Of a stretch of DNA of 38,286 nt, positions 7,890-15,107 are shown piece by piece. Below the pieces are notes generated by a model. The model ran no database searches and was not told the DNA's origin. It saw nothing but the letters and a program-made list of their open reading frames with translations. Position numbers and translations under genes: made by a program. The DNA lies in NCBI GenBank assembly GCA_900553255.1, contig USCI01000012.1:1-38286 (forward strand), given 5' to 3'. How positions within the stretch are numbered: the stretch's first letter is position 1; every line of letters starts with the position of its first letter. This DNA comes from an uncultured Oscillospiraceae bacterium. Its GTDB lineage: Bacteria; Bacillota; Clostridia; Oscillospirales; Acutalibacteraceae.

Positions 7890-8840
7890 TCAGGAGGCCG
7901 GAGAGCCGTCGGACGGCTTTTGCCAAAGGGGATCCGCATATGCCGTCCTTTCACCCCCGTACTCCTCCAAAAAGCTCTCTACCTCTTGCGCATCCGCGCA
8001 ACGGACCAGCCAGGTCAGCCAGAAGAAAAACATATAGTAGCCGTAATAGGCCAGACGTTCCGGCCGCAGCGTGTAGGCAATTCCCTGCTGACGCAGCGAT
8101 TTTTCAAAAAGGCATCTCGCCCAATCGCGGAAACCCATGACCCATGCGTCCCGCTCCGGCGGCGCCAGCAGGGCGTCATCCCAATCCACCAGAAAGGCTT
8201 TGTCTCCACTGACCAAGAAATTGCCGCCCGCATCCCCGTGCGTAATATAAAACCCGCCTGTATCCTTTTGGCACCGGCCGGCAAAATGCCGCAGCCGGTC
8301 TGCCCGGTCTGTCAGCTTCGCTCGGTTCTTTTCCAGCAGCGACAGGATTTCTCTGTCCTTTATGCAGCCCCATTGCCGGAAAAACGCGTCCGCGTTTTTC
8401 CCCGAGAAATCCTCCCGGGGAATGTCCAGCCCGTCGGGGGAAACGGCGTATACCCTGGCCAGCATCCGATACTCCGGGATTTTAGTCCCGTCGGTTTCGA
8501 TGTTTTCCCCGTCGATCCAATCAAAAACGCCGAGAACCGCCCCATCGAACCAGGTGAACAGGCGGCCGTCCGCCGTCTTAACGATTGTGTTGATGAAGGA
8601 AATACCGTTTCGGCAAAGATGGTCGATCACCCGGAAGCTGCGCGCATATACGGGTTGATATTCCGCATAGTAAACCAGCTTTACAAAGCAGCATTTTTCA
8701 CGGGACTCCAGCCGCCAGGTCTCCCCATAGAACCCGCGTTTGGCCGGTGTGAGCGAAACCGCCCGGAGATGGTATTCCTTCGCAATAAAGTCTGCGAGGG
8801 CCTTTCGGTATGACGCTGTCCGTTTAGTTTGATTACACAT
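7890..8840 (-). CDS. aminoglycoside phosphotransferase-fold kinase
   Basis: A 316-residue APH/choline-kinase-family protein. The catalytic loop THGDAGGNF (His201, Asp203, Asn208) and the metal-binding VDWDDALLAPPERD stretch (Asp219-Asp222) are intact. The DWDDALLAP-ERD form resembles the APH(9) spectinomycin kinase branch more than APH(3'), but small-molecule kinases of unknown substrate share it. It lies 36 nt after the kinase gene and probably belongs to the regulator-kinase transcript. Drug modification linked to a cell-wall-antibiotic sensing module would be unusual; the substrate is unknown. Confidence 0.8.
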   Translation of the reverse strand: MCNQTKRTASYRKALADFIAKEYHLRAVSLTPAKRGFYGETWRLESREKCCFVKLVYYAEYQPVYARSFRVIDHLCRNGISFINTIVKTADGRLFTWFDGAVLGVFDWIDGENIETDGTKIPEYRMLARVYAVSPDGLDIPREDFSGKNADAFFRQWGCIKDREILSLLEKNRAKLTDRADRLRHFAGRCQKDTGGFYITHGDAGGNFLVSGDKAFLVDWDDALLAPPERDAWVMGFRDWARCLFEKSLRQQGIAYTLRPERLAYYGYYMFFFWLTWLVRCADAQEVESFLEEYGGERTAYADPLWQKPSDGSPAS

Positions 8841-8876
8841 GCAGGGCTATCTCCTCATCCGTGGTATTCACCGCGT

Positions 8877-9869
8877 TTATTCCACGCTGATTGTTCGCTG
8901 TTCCAGATGGATCCGGATCACCGTCCCGCTGTCCAGCGAGGAATTCGCCGTGATCCGATGCCCCAGATTGTGGCAAATCCTTCTGCACAGGTACAGCCCG
9001 ATCCCGCTGGCCTTTTTATCGTTCCTTCCGTTATAGCCGGTATACCCTTTTTCAAAGATGCGCGGCAGATCCTCCGGCGCGATGCCGATGCCGGTATCCC
9101 GGATGCACAGGGTTTTCGGCTGCTCCAGGTCAATGGTGACGCTGCCGCCTGCGGGGGTGTATTTGACGGCGTTGGACAATACCTGTTCCACCACAAATAA
9201 AAGCCATTTTTCATCGGTGATCACCCGGGTGTTCACCGGCTCATAACGGAGCTTCACCTTTTTATGGATAAACTGTGTGGAATATTTCCGCACGGCCTGT
9301 CTGACAATAGCATCCAGCTCGTACTCGCGGATGACATAATCGGTGGAGTCCGCATCCAGCCGGAGAAACATCAGAACCATCTCCACATACTGCTCAATCC
9401 GGAACAGATCCTCCGACAACTGGCGGGACAGCGCGGAATCCTCATTCTGCAGGGTCAGGCGCATGGAGGCGATGGGGGTCTTGATCTGGTGGGCCCAGAC
9501 GGTATAATAGTCGATCATGTCCGCATAGCGGCGGTTCATGGTGTTTTCCAGCTGCGCCTGTTCCTCCCGCAGCAGCCGGATCAGGGCCTGGTAATCCCGG
9601 TCGTCCTGCGTCCTTTCCTCCGGCAGGGTTTCCATCAGCGCGGAGGGAAGCGATGTCAATTTCTCAAGCAGCTGATGCTTTTTGGCCATCCGGCGGACAT
9701 CGAACAGGAGAAACAGGATGCCCAGCACCAGGCAGACCGCCGCCGGATACAGCACCGCTCCCAGCGGAAGGCTGTACAGCCAGAAAGCGGCCAGAAAAAT
9801 CAGGCAGAACAAAGCCAGCACGCCGATCAGGCCTTTGCGCTGCTTTATATAGGCAAGGAAAAAACGCAT
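8877..9869 (-). CDS. BceS-like intramembrane-sensing histidine kinase
   Basis: A 330-residue sensor kinase. Two membrane segments (about 13-33 and 37-56) are joined by only a few residues, so there is no extracytoplasmic sensor domain; this is the hallmark of kinases that take their signal from a BceAB-type transporter. The phospho-acceptor is His127 in WAHQIKTPI. The ATP-binding boxes N (NAVKYTP), G1 (DTGIGIAPED) and G2 (GIGLYL) are present. The start is the ATG at 9869 with AAAGGAGACAGAAAA in front. Codons upstream of it run into the regulator gene. It follows the response regulator by 19 nt. Confidence 0.9.
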   Translation of the reverse strand: MRFFLAYIKQRKGLIGVLALFCLIFLAAFWLYSLPLGAVLYPAAVCLVLGILFLLFDVRRMAKKHQLLEKLTSLPSALMETLPEERTQDDRDYQALIRLLREEQAQLENTMNRRYADMIDYYTVWAHQIKTPIASMRLTLQNEDSALSRQLSEDLFRIEQYVEMVLMFLRLDADSTDYVIREYELDAIVRQAVRKYSTQFIHKKVKLRYEPVNTRVITDEKWLLFVVEQVLSNAVKYTPAGGSVTIDLEQPKTLCIRDTGIGIAPEDLPRIFEKGYTGYNGRNDKKASGIGLYLCRRICHNLGHRITANSSLDSGTVIRIHLEQRTISVE

Positions 9870-9888
9870 TTTTCTGTCTCCTTTTCGG

Positions 9889-10560
9889 TTACTCCACCAA
9901 ATAGCCGACGCCGAACCTGGTGGTGATGAAATCGGCGAGCCCGGCGGCATCCAGCTTTTTGCGCAGCCGGTTGACATTCACCGTCAGTGTGTTCTCGTCC
10001 ACAAAGCTGTCCGTTTCCCACAGGCGCTCCATCAGCCTCTCCCGGCTGACCACCTTCCCCTTGTTCTCCATGAGGGTCAGCAAAATCCGGTATTCATTTT
10101 TGGTCAGGGCAATCTGCTGATCCTGGAAGGTCAGGGTGTTATCCCCGGTATTTAAAAAAGCGCCCTTGTGCTCGAGGACCGGTACGGCGGCGGCGAAATC
10201 ATAGGTGCGCCGGAGGATTGCCTGGATTTTGGCCGTCAGGACGGCCTGGTCAAAGGGCTTGGCGATAAAGTCATCCGCTCCCATATTCATCGCCATGACG
10301 ATATTCATATTGTCCGACGCCGAAGAGATAAAGATAATCGGCACCTTGGATACCTTGCGGATTTCGCTGCACCAGTGGTAGCCGTTGAAAAAGGGCAGGG
10401 CAATATCCAGCAGCACCAGATGCGGATCAAATGCCGCAAACTCCGCCATGACGCTGCGGAAGTCCTGTACGCACCTTGTCTCCAGTTCCCACAGCTTTGC
10501 CTGTTCGGCAATCGCCTGGGCGATCCCGGGATCATCTTCTACGATAAAAATCCGATACAT
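9889..10560 (-). CDS. OmpR-family response regulator (BceR-like)
   Basis: A 223-residue two-domain regulator: receiver (acidic pair Glu8/Asp9/Asp10, phosphorylated Asp52 in LVLLDIALP, Lys in FIAKPFD) and C-terminal winged helix (RERLMERLWETDSFVDENTL...). It is expected to be phosphorylated by the adjacent kinase and to activate the transporter genes from the boxes at 7740-7777. It is first in the collinear series, after the promoter at 10600-10629. Confidence 0.92.
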   Translation of the reverse strand: MYRIFIVEDDPGIAQAIAEQAKLWELETRCVQDFRSVMAEFAAFDPHLVLLDIALPFFNGYHWCSEIRKVSKVPIIFISSASDNMNIVMAMNMGADDFIAKPFDQAVLTAKIQAILRRTYDFAAAVPVLEHKGAFLNTGDNTLTFQDQQIALTKNEYRILLTLMENKGKVVSRERLMERLWETDSFVDENTLTVNVNRLRKKLDAAGLADFITTRFGVGYLVE

Positions 10561-10599
10561 GGAACACTTTCCCCTTTACGTTTGGCCTTCTCGATAACC

Positions 10600-10629
10600 A
10601 GTATAACGCATCTGCGGCGGTCAGTTCAA
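10600..10629 (-). promoter_or_regulatory. promoter of the response regulator/kinase genes
   Basis: On the minus strand TTGAAC (10629-10624), an 18-bp spacer and TATACT (10605-10600). The regulator's ATG is about 40 nt downstream. Confidence 0.65.
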
Positions 10630-10778
10630 CAAGAATCCATTTTCCGGACGGCGTTTCTTCCGGATTCAGCGATACCGGCCGTCTGCCTTTTTTCCGGGAC
10701 AACCGTTTGTCCGGACAGGATCGCTATTTGGAAGGCGGGGAAAATGGTTCCGGATGCTCCCTCTATATAAAAACGAAG
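10630..10778. other. intergenic stretch without identified features
   Basis: This is the divergent intergenic region between the response regulator and the ferredoxin-fusion gene. It contains an imperfect ccgggacaa/ttgtccgg inverted repeat near 10700 but no ORF, tRNA or recognisable riboswitch. Confidence 0.5.
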
Positions 10779-10811
10779 AGCTGCTGCACCGAGTCATTCG
10801 GAGCAGCAGCT
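10779..10811. terminator. terminator-like hairpin
   Basis: A 9-bp stem (agctgctgc / gcagcagct) extended after one mismatch by ccga/tcgg, loop gtcat. T-rich sequence flanks it on both strands (taaatttt on plus; cgttttta on minus). There is no gene directly upstream on either strand, so it may be a bidirectional insulator between the divergent units. Confidence 0.4.
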
Positions 10812-10885
10812 TAAATTTTGTCACCAGTCTCTTCCATATACGCAATGGTTTCCTTTTAGTAACTACAGTACTTTATTGTGCTTAC

Positions 10886-10914
10886 TTTACGATCTGTCAC
10901 GATAGCATTATTAT
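10886..10914 (+). promoter_or_regulatory. promoter of the macrodomain/sirtuin operon
   Basis: TTTACG (10886-10891), a 17-bp spacer and TATTAT (10909-10914), 26 nt before the first ATG. GTAACTACAGTAC about 25 bp upstream could be a regulator site, but no repressor gene lies nearby. Confidence 0.6.
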
Positions 10915-10939
10915 TAAAGGAACAGGAGGTGCATTTGAA

Positions 10940-11569
10940 ATGACAGCGACAGAGGTTTTGAACTATTTGCAGCGGGAAATCCATACCACGGTAGCTGCAA
11001 CCACAGATACAGACGGACTGCCTGTAACCTGCGCCATCGACATGATGGATGCCGATGAAAACGGGCTGTATTTTCTCACCGCAAAAGGCAAGGGATTTTA
11101 TAACCGGCTGAAAGAAAAGGGCTATATGGCGCTGACCGGCATGAAGGGCGAAGATACGATGTCCTGCATAGCGGTATCGGTGCGCGGGAAAGTAAAAGAG
11201 CTTGGCGGCGGTCTGCTGCCCCGGCTGTTTGAAAAGAATCCTTATATGCGGGAAATCTACCCCACCCCGGAATCACAAAAGGCGTTGACGGTATTCCGGC
11301 TTTATCAGGGAAGCGGGGAATGGTTTGACCTTTCCAAAAAGCCGATTGAACGGTTTTCCTTTTCTTTCGGGCAGGTAAAGGCACAACCGGAAGGGTATTT
11401 TATCACAGGCACCTGCAATGGCTGCCGCGCTTGTGAAGCGGTATGCCCGCAAAACTGTATTGATTTTGTTTCCATACCGGCAGTGATTCAGCAGGAACAC
11501 TGCCTGCGCTGCGGAAACTGTATGGAGGTTTGCCCGCAGAGAGCCGTGATTCGGGAGGGCGCAGAATGA
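10940..11569 (+). CDS. PNPOx-fold protein fused to a 2[4Fe-4S] ferredoxin domain
   Basis: A 209-residue fusion. Residues 1-140 have the split-barrel pattern of pyridoxamine-5'-phosphate-oxidase-like flavoproteins. Residues 155-205 carry two complete four-cysteine clusters (Cys159/162/165/169 and Cys188/191/194/198). The family is thought to bind FMN and move electrons; the substrate is unknown. The ATG at 10940 has AGGAGGT 9 nt upstream. Open sequence further upstream overlaps the promoter and is not used. Its stop overlaps the macrodomain start (ATGA), making it the first gene of the ADP-ribosylation operon, where it may supply a redox function. Confidence 0.88.
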   Translation: MTATEVLNYLQREIHTTVAATTDTDGLPVTCAIDMMDADENGLYFLTAKGKGFYNRLKEKGYMALTGMKGEDTMSCIAVSVRGKVKELGGGLLPRLFEKNPYMREIYPTPESQKALTVFRLYQGSGEWFDLSKKPIERFSFSFGQVKAQPEGYFITGTCNGCRACEAVCPQNCIDFVSIPAVIQQEHCLRCGNCMEVCPQRAVIREGAE

Positions 11570-12345
11570 CACAGACAGAGAGACGCGTATATTTAATTGA
11601 GGAACTGCTCAAAGAACAGCCGGGATATGAGGGAATGGAAATTCCAGAGGACGAAGATGGGCAAAAGCGCTTGCTCCGTTCCCTGTTCAATATCCGGATT
11701 CCGCGTCCTGCCGGACGGGACTTCCTGGCGGTACAGGACGCTTATTTGCAGGAGGAAACCCGGCGCAAGGGTATCACCGATCTCGCCGATCTGCAGCCTG
11801 TGCAGGAGGGGATTTATCTCTGGAAAGGGGATATTACGGCTCTGCGCTGCGATGCGATTGTCAACGCTGCCAACAGCCGAATGCTTGGGTGCTTCGTACC
11901 CTGTCACGGGTGCATTGACAACGCCATCCACACCTTCGCCGGTATTCAGCTTCGGTTGGCCTGTGCGGAATTGATGCAGCGGCAAGGCCGCGAGGAGGAA
12001 ACCGGCAAGGCGAAAATCACGCCGGCGTTTAATCTGCCCTGCCGTTATGTCCTGCACACCGTTGGGCCGGTCGCAGGCAGCCGGCTCACAAAAAGGGATC
12101 AGGAATTGTTGGCTTCCTGCTATCGCTCCTGCTTGGAGCTTGCGGAGCAAAACAGCGTAAAAAGCATAGCATTCTGCTGTATCTCTACCGGGGAATTCCA
12201 CTTTCCCCATGAGAAGGCGGCTAAAATTGCCATTCGAACTGTAAAAGAGTACAGGGAGCGTACACAGAGCAAGATCGAGGTGATATTCAATGTTTTTAAG
12301 GAGACCGATCTCAACGTTTACCGGGAATTACTCGGAGCAAATTGA
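11566..12345 (+). CDS. zinc-containing macrodomain ADP-ribosyl hydrolase
   Basis: A 259-residue protein with an N-terminal helical extension (1-80) and a macrodomain. Visible are WKGDIT, AIVNAANS, the zinc-type loop LGCFVPCHGCIDNAIH (Cys109/Cys113/His114/Cys116) and the phosphate loop ISTGEFHFP. This is the SauMacro/SpyMacro type found next to SirTM sirtuins, known to remove ADP-ribose that the partner SirTM adds. The start overlaps the preceding stop by 4 nt. The sirtuin start lies inside this gene's 3' end, so the two are translationally coupled. Confidence 0.92.
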   Translation: MTQTERRVYLIEELLKEQPGYEGMEIPEDEDGQKRLLRSLFNIRIPRPAGRDFLAVQDAYLQEETRRKGITDLADLQPVQEGIYLWKGDITALRCDAIVNAANSRMLGCFVPCHGCIDNAIHTFAGIQLRLACAELMQRQGREEETGKAKITPAFNLPCRYVLHTVGPVAGSRLTKRDQELLASCYRSCLELAEQNSVKSIAFCCISTGEFHFPHEKAAKIAIRTVKEYRERTQSKIEVIFNVFKETDLNVYRELLGAN

Positions 12346-13165
12346 AAAATTGAGACAGGAAATAGAAACCGCCGACGCCATTGTGATTGGAGCGGGAGCA
12401 GGGATGTCCGCTTCTGCGGGGATGGCCTACGACGGGGAACGGTTTGAAAAAAACTTCGCGGATTTTCACAGGAAGTATGGGATACGGGATATGTATTCCG
12501 GCGGGTTCTACCCCTATGCCACGCTGGAGGAATACTGGGCGTGGTGGAGCCGGCAGATTATGGTCAACCGCTATGAAGCCGGTGTGGGGAAGCCCTATCA
12601 GGATTTGCTGGAGGTGATGAAGGACAAAGACTACTTTGTGCTCACCACCAATGTAGATCACCAGTTCCAGCTGGCCGGTTTTGACAAAAAGCGATTATTT
12701 TACACGCAGGGGGATTATGGGCTGTGGCAATGCTCCAAACCCTGCCATCAAAAGACCTATGACAATGAGGAAGTTGTCCGGCAGATGGCGGCCCGACAAA
12801 AGGAGATGAAAATCCCCGCGGAGCTGATTCCCAAGTGCCCGGTCTGCGGTGCGCCTATGACCATGAACCTGCGCTGCGATATGACCTTTGTGCAGGATGA
12901 TGGCTGGTATGCTGCGTCCAACCGTTATGATGACTTTATCCGTCGTCATGAGGGGCTGCACATTCTGTTTTTGGAGCTTGGCGTGGGAGCGAATACACCG
13001 GTTATTATCAAGTATCCTTTCTGGCAGATGACAGCGAAGAACCCAAAGGCGGTTTACGCCTGCGTGAATTATGGCGAAGCGGTATGCCCGGGCGAAATTG
13101 CAAAACAGTCTATCTGTCTGGATGCAGATATACAGCAGGTGCTGACAGATGCCAGGAGAATATAA
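12290..13165 (+). CDS. class M (macrodomain-linked) sirtuin, SirTM
   Basis: A 291-residue sirtuin-fold protein. Present are the NAD loop GAGAGMSASAGMAY (34-47), TTNVDHQF (Asn121, Asp123), Gln140-Gly141 at the position of the usual catalytic His-Gly, and four zinc cysteines (148, 152, 183, 186). The Gln replacement and macrodomain linkage define the SirTM class, which acts as a protein ADP-ribosyltransferase; the known target is a lipoylated GcvH-like carrier. The ATG at 12290 has GAGGTG 9 nt upstream and overlaps the macrodomain gene by 56 nt. No gcvH-like or lipoate-ligase gene is in the window, unlike the described extended operons. Confidence 0.92.
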   Translation: MFLRRPISTFTGNYSEQIEKLRQEIETADAIVIGAGAGMSASAGMAYDGERFEKNFADFHRKYGIRDMYSGGFYPYATLEEYWAWWSRQIMVNRYEAGVGKPYQDLLEVMKDKDYFVLTTNVDHQFQLAGFDKKRLFYTQGDYGLWQCSKPCHQKTYDNEEVVRQMAARQKEMKIPAELIPKCPVCGAPMTMNLRCDMTFVQDDGWYAASNRYDDFIRRHEGLHILFLELGVGANTPVIIKYPFWQMTAKNPKAVYACVNYGEAVCPGEIAKQSICLDADIQQVLTDARRI

Positions 13166-13343
13166 ACGATGCCTTGGATGGAAAATTTGGTATTTACAGA
13201 CTGTCTCGGCAGACACAGACGGGGGAGAGAATACCAAAAGGCGGTGGTAGAGTGTACCGGCTTCGGTGAGTATTTTATTGAAAAGCGTGCAGACTCATGG
13301 AAAAATATATCGCATAGACCTGTACAGAAAGAAAACGGATATT

Positions 13344-13610
13344 ATGAAAGGGAAACGGAAATGGTTGGGCCTGCTGCTCTGCGGCACATTGTGCGCGGGG
13401 CTGATGCCGCTGACGGCATTGGCAGAGGAACCTTCGGCGATTTGGATACAGGGCGTAAACATCCTGACGGACGAAGACCACCGGGTGGATTGCGGTGATG
13501 GGTTCGCTTCCTATGAACCGGGCTCCGGCGTTTTGACGCTGAATAACGCCACCGTTACGAAGCCGTCCGCCGGACAGGATCCTTCTTTTTGGTTCTGGTC
13601 AAGGAACTGA
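13344..13610 (+). pseudogene. truncated secreted repeat-protein gene (5' fragment)
   Basis: An 88-codon remnant. A clear signal peptide (basic MKGKRKW start, hydrophobic core, cleavage near TALA/EE) is followed by about 45 residues of the type VNILTDEDH..VDCGDG.ASYEPGSGVLTLNNATVT. I associate that unit with long, repetitive, secreted clostridial surface proteins. The frame stops abruptly after an unrelated SFWFWSRN tail, so the gene appears cut by a deletion or insertion near 13583. Sequence beyond the break does not resume the protein in any frame. Confidence 0.65.
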
Positions 13611-13670
13611 GCTGTTCGCTCCATTCCTCGATGTTTGCTTGTGCTTGACATACACCCAAAAGCGAATTGA

Positions 13671-13686
13671 GTTAGCATGAACTAAC
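13671..13686. promoter_or_regulatory. GTTAG-N6-CTAAC operator-like palindrome, site 1
   Basis: The inverted repeat gttag-catgaa-ctaac lies 20 bp after a consensus TTGACA on the plus strand (13645-13650), though no good -10 follows. The same motif occurs at 14902-14917 in front of the frameshifted regulator. It resembles half-sites of DtxR/IdeR-type operators (TTAGGTTAG...CTAACCTAA). Confidence 0.45.
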
Positions 13687-13697
13687 TTAATCTCCCC

Positions 13698-13717
13698 AAA
13701 AATGCTCCTAACGGAGC
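13698..13717 (-). terminator. attenuator hairpin overlapping the leader-peptide stop
   Basis: On the minus strand GCTCC-GTTA-GGAGC is followed by ATTTTT. The 5' arm contains the last sense codons of the leader ORF and the loop holds its TAG stop. That geometry lets a ribosome stalled in the leader prevent the hairpin from forming. Confidence 0.6.
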
Positions 13718-13779
13718 TTTTTGAGGCACAGCGTATCTATCCGCTTTTGGCGTTTCTGCGGGGGTTGGAAGAACCACAT
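13708..13779 (-). CDS. putative leader peptide (23 residues)
   Basis: The ATG at 13779 with AGGGAAA immediately upstream opens a 23-codon frame starting MWFFQPPQKR and rich in Lys/Arg, ending in KKLR. The -10 of a fully consensus promoter is 18 nt upstream, and the attenuator hairpin overlaps the stop. The size, position and hairpin are those of regulatory leader peptides that control drug-resistance genes by ribosome stalling. No resistance gene follows: the minus strand runs into rearranged sequence at about 13650-13583. A longer frame through this region (from 14028) crosses the promoter and is not credible. Confidence 0.5.
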   Translation of the reverse strand: MWFFQPPQKRQKRIDTLCLKKLR

Positions 13780-13797
13780 TTTCCCTAAAGCACTCTC

Positions 13798-13826
13798 AGT
13801 ATAGCGAGGCGCTTTTTTTATGTCAA
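13798..13826 (-). promoter_or_regulatory. strong promoter of the orphan leader cassette
   Basis: On the minus strand TTGACA (13826-13821), an exact 17-bp spacer and TATACT (13803-13798). It is among the best promoters in the window, yet it drives no intact gene here. Confidence 0.75.
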
Positions 13827-13964
13827 CGAATTTTCTGTTGCAAACCCGCTCCAAACGCTCGTTTTCAAGCTTAAAAAAATCCGGGAACCTCGATAGCAAA
13901 AGAAAAACACGTTTGTAGCATAACTGCAACAAAAAATTTTTGTTTTCTCCTTGACAGGCCGGAT

Positions 13965-14793
13965 TCAGTGGATAAACATAGTAAAAACCGCCGTGCTTTC
14001 CGGCATATGCATATCCCCGACGCTGCACTGCATTTTCAGACAGACACTGCCGTGCAGAAGGGTGTCCCGTCCTTTTCCCATCGAGATGAAGTTCAGTGCC
14101 GTCACCGGGAAGTATACATACCGCCCATCCATCCCGCTATCCCGGTACTTCCCGTCATACAGATACTGCATTTTTTGGATTCTGCCGTCCATCTTCCTGC
14201 CGCCGGACATGGATTCCGCCGATACGGTTTTCGCAGTCAGGCAAATCATGCCTTCATGATCTTTCACGATCAGCTCGCAGGGATGCTCGAACCCTTTGTT
14301 TCCCATGGATACGTTGTTGTAGTTTTTGATATGTTCCCGGTAGATGATAAAGGGAAAAAAGTAGCTGCCATCCTTCAGATGATCACAGATTTCCCGTCCG
14401 CTGAAGCTCTGCCGGCCGGTAAAAAGCTCCTTGAGACGCATCCGTCCTTCCTGTTCGGCCAGCCGTTCCAAAAACTCGTCGGAAAAGCCCGCTGCCAGTG
14501 CCCGCAGGGCATTGTCGCGTATGGATATCCTGGTACTGCATGTACTGCTCCAGAACCTTCATCTGGTTCTGGTATTTCTCTGCCAGCTTTTTTCCCGTCA
14601 TTGTCAGGACAGTCTTCCGGTTCTCCAGGCGTTCCACGATATCCTGTTTTTCCATGGCATCCATGGCACGGGTGACGGCCCATTTGGTGATCCCTAAGTT
14701 TTTGGCAGAATCGGTCACCGTTCTTTTGGATGGTTCCGCTCCCAGATAGTACAGCAAAAGCTGGATTTGCAGTAGAGTCAATGTTTCCGACAT
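13965..14793 (-). pseudogene. frameshifted DtxR/MarR-like winged-helix regulator
   Basis: The first frame (from the ATG at 14793) gives about 90 residues of a winged-helix domain (VTDSAKNLGITKWAVTRAMDAME, then ERLENRKTVLTMTGKKLAEKY). Protein-like sequence then continues in a different frame from about 14530 (RDNALRALAAGFSDEFLERL...) down to 13965. Together they would make a roughly 275-residue regulator with a 150-residue C-terminal domain I do not recognise. The break lies near 14515-14535 and equals one base. A sequencing error or a recent mutation are both possible. The winged helix looks most like DtxR-type metal-dependent repressors. Confidence 0.65.
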
Positions 14794-14901
14794 AAAAAAT
14801 CCCCTCTCCTAATAGATATATGAAAACAAGCCTGTACGCCTTTTAGCAGCGAACCGGCGCTATTTCGCATATACGCTTTCAGGCTTTAGGGAACGATCAA
14901 A

Positions 14902-14917
14902 GTTAGTTTAATCTAAC
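14902..14917. promoter_or_regulatory. GTTAG-N6-CTAAC operator-like palindrome, site 2
   Basis: gttag-tttaat-ctaac lies 9 bp downstream of the -10 of the regulator promoter, a good position for autorepression. The intervening leader to the ATG (about 110 nt) also folds into a long aagcctg/caggctt stem-loop (14827-14885). Confidence 0.5.
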
Positions 14918-14925
14918 CGAGTTTA

Positions 14926-14954
14926 AACATATCATTCCTGAGCACGATTGTCAA
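14926..14954 (-). promoter_or_regulatory. promoter of the frameshifted regulator
   Basis: On the minus strand TTGACA (14954-14949), a 17-bp spacer and TATGTT (14931-14926), followed by the palindrome at 14902-14917. Confidence 0.75.
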
Positions 14955-15107
14955 GTACAAGATTATTCGAAACCATCTGGTCTTCGTTGTGAGCAAGTAG
15001 CGGCTCATATTCGGAATAATAAATTATTCTTTCAGGGCATCCAAGATCGTTTTGACAACATGCCAATCGTGGTTGAAAAAAGGTTGGCAAACCGGCATTA
15101 GAGACAG
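14955..15107. other. AT-rich gap with short palindromes
   Basis: No gene is visible. The stretch contains the palindrome gaataat-aa-attattc (15014-15029) and a spaced inverted repeat tgccaa...ttggca (15061-15089). Neither has a clear role; they could be debris of a mobile element or binding sites. Confidence 0.35.

Noticed and set aside
10779..10811. The GC-rich hairpin as a tRNA or small RNA gene
   Set aside because: It lacks cloverleaf features, and the flanking T-tracts fit a terminator better.
13169..13498. A 109-codon open frame just after the sirtuin stop, with AGGAG about 10 nt upstream
   Set aside because: The RBS is reasonable, but the product has no recognisable family and its second half is the out-of-frame shadow of the signal-peptide gene at 13344. 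It could be the start of a lost fourth operon gene, which I cannot support.
13583..13651. A minus-strand fragment starting MSSTSKHRGMERTAQFL
   Set aside because: It is open for about 25 codons before the breakpoint but has a poor RBS and no family I can recognise, so it is not listed as a gene.
13708..14028. A 106-codon minus-strand frame containing the leader peptide
   Set aside because: It reads through the consensus promoter at 13798-13826 and overlaps the end of the frameshifted regulator; only the last 23 codons make sense as a leader.
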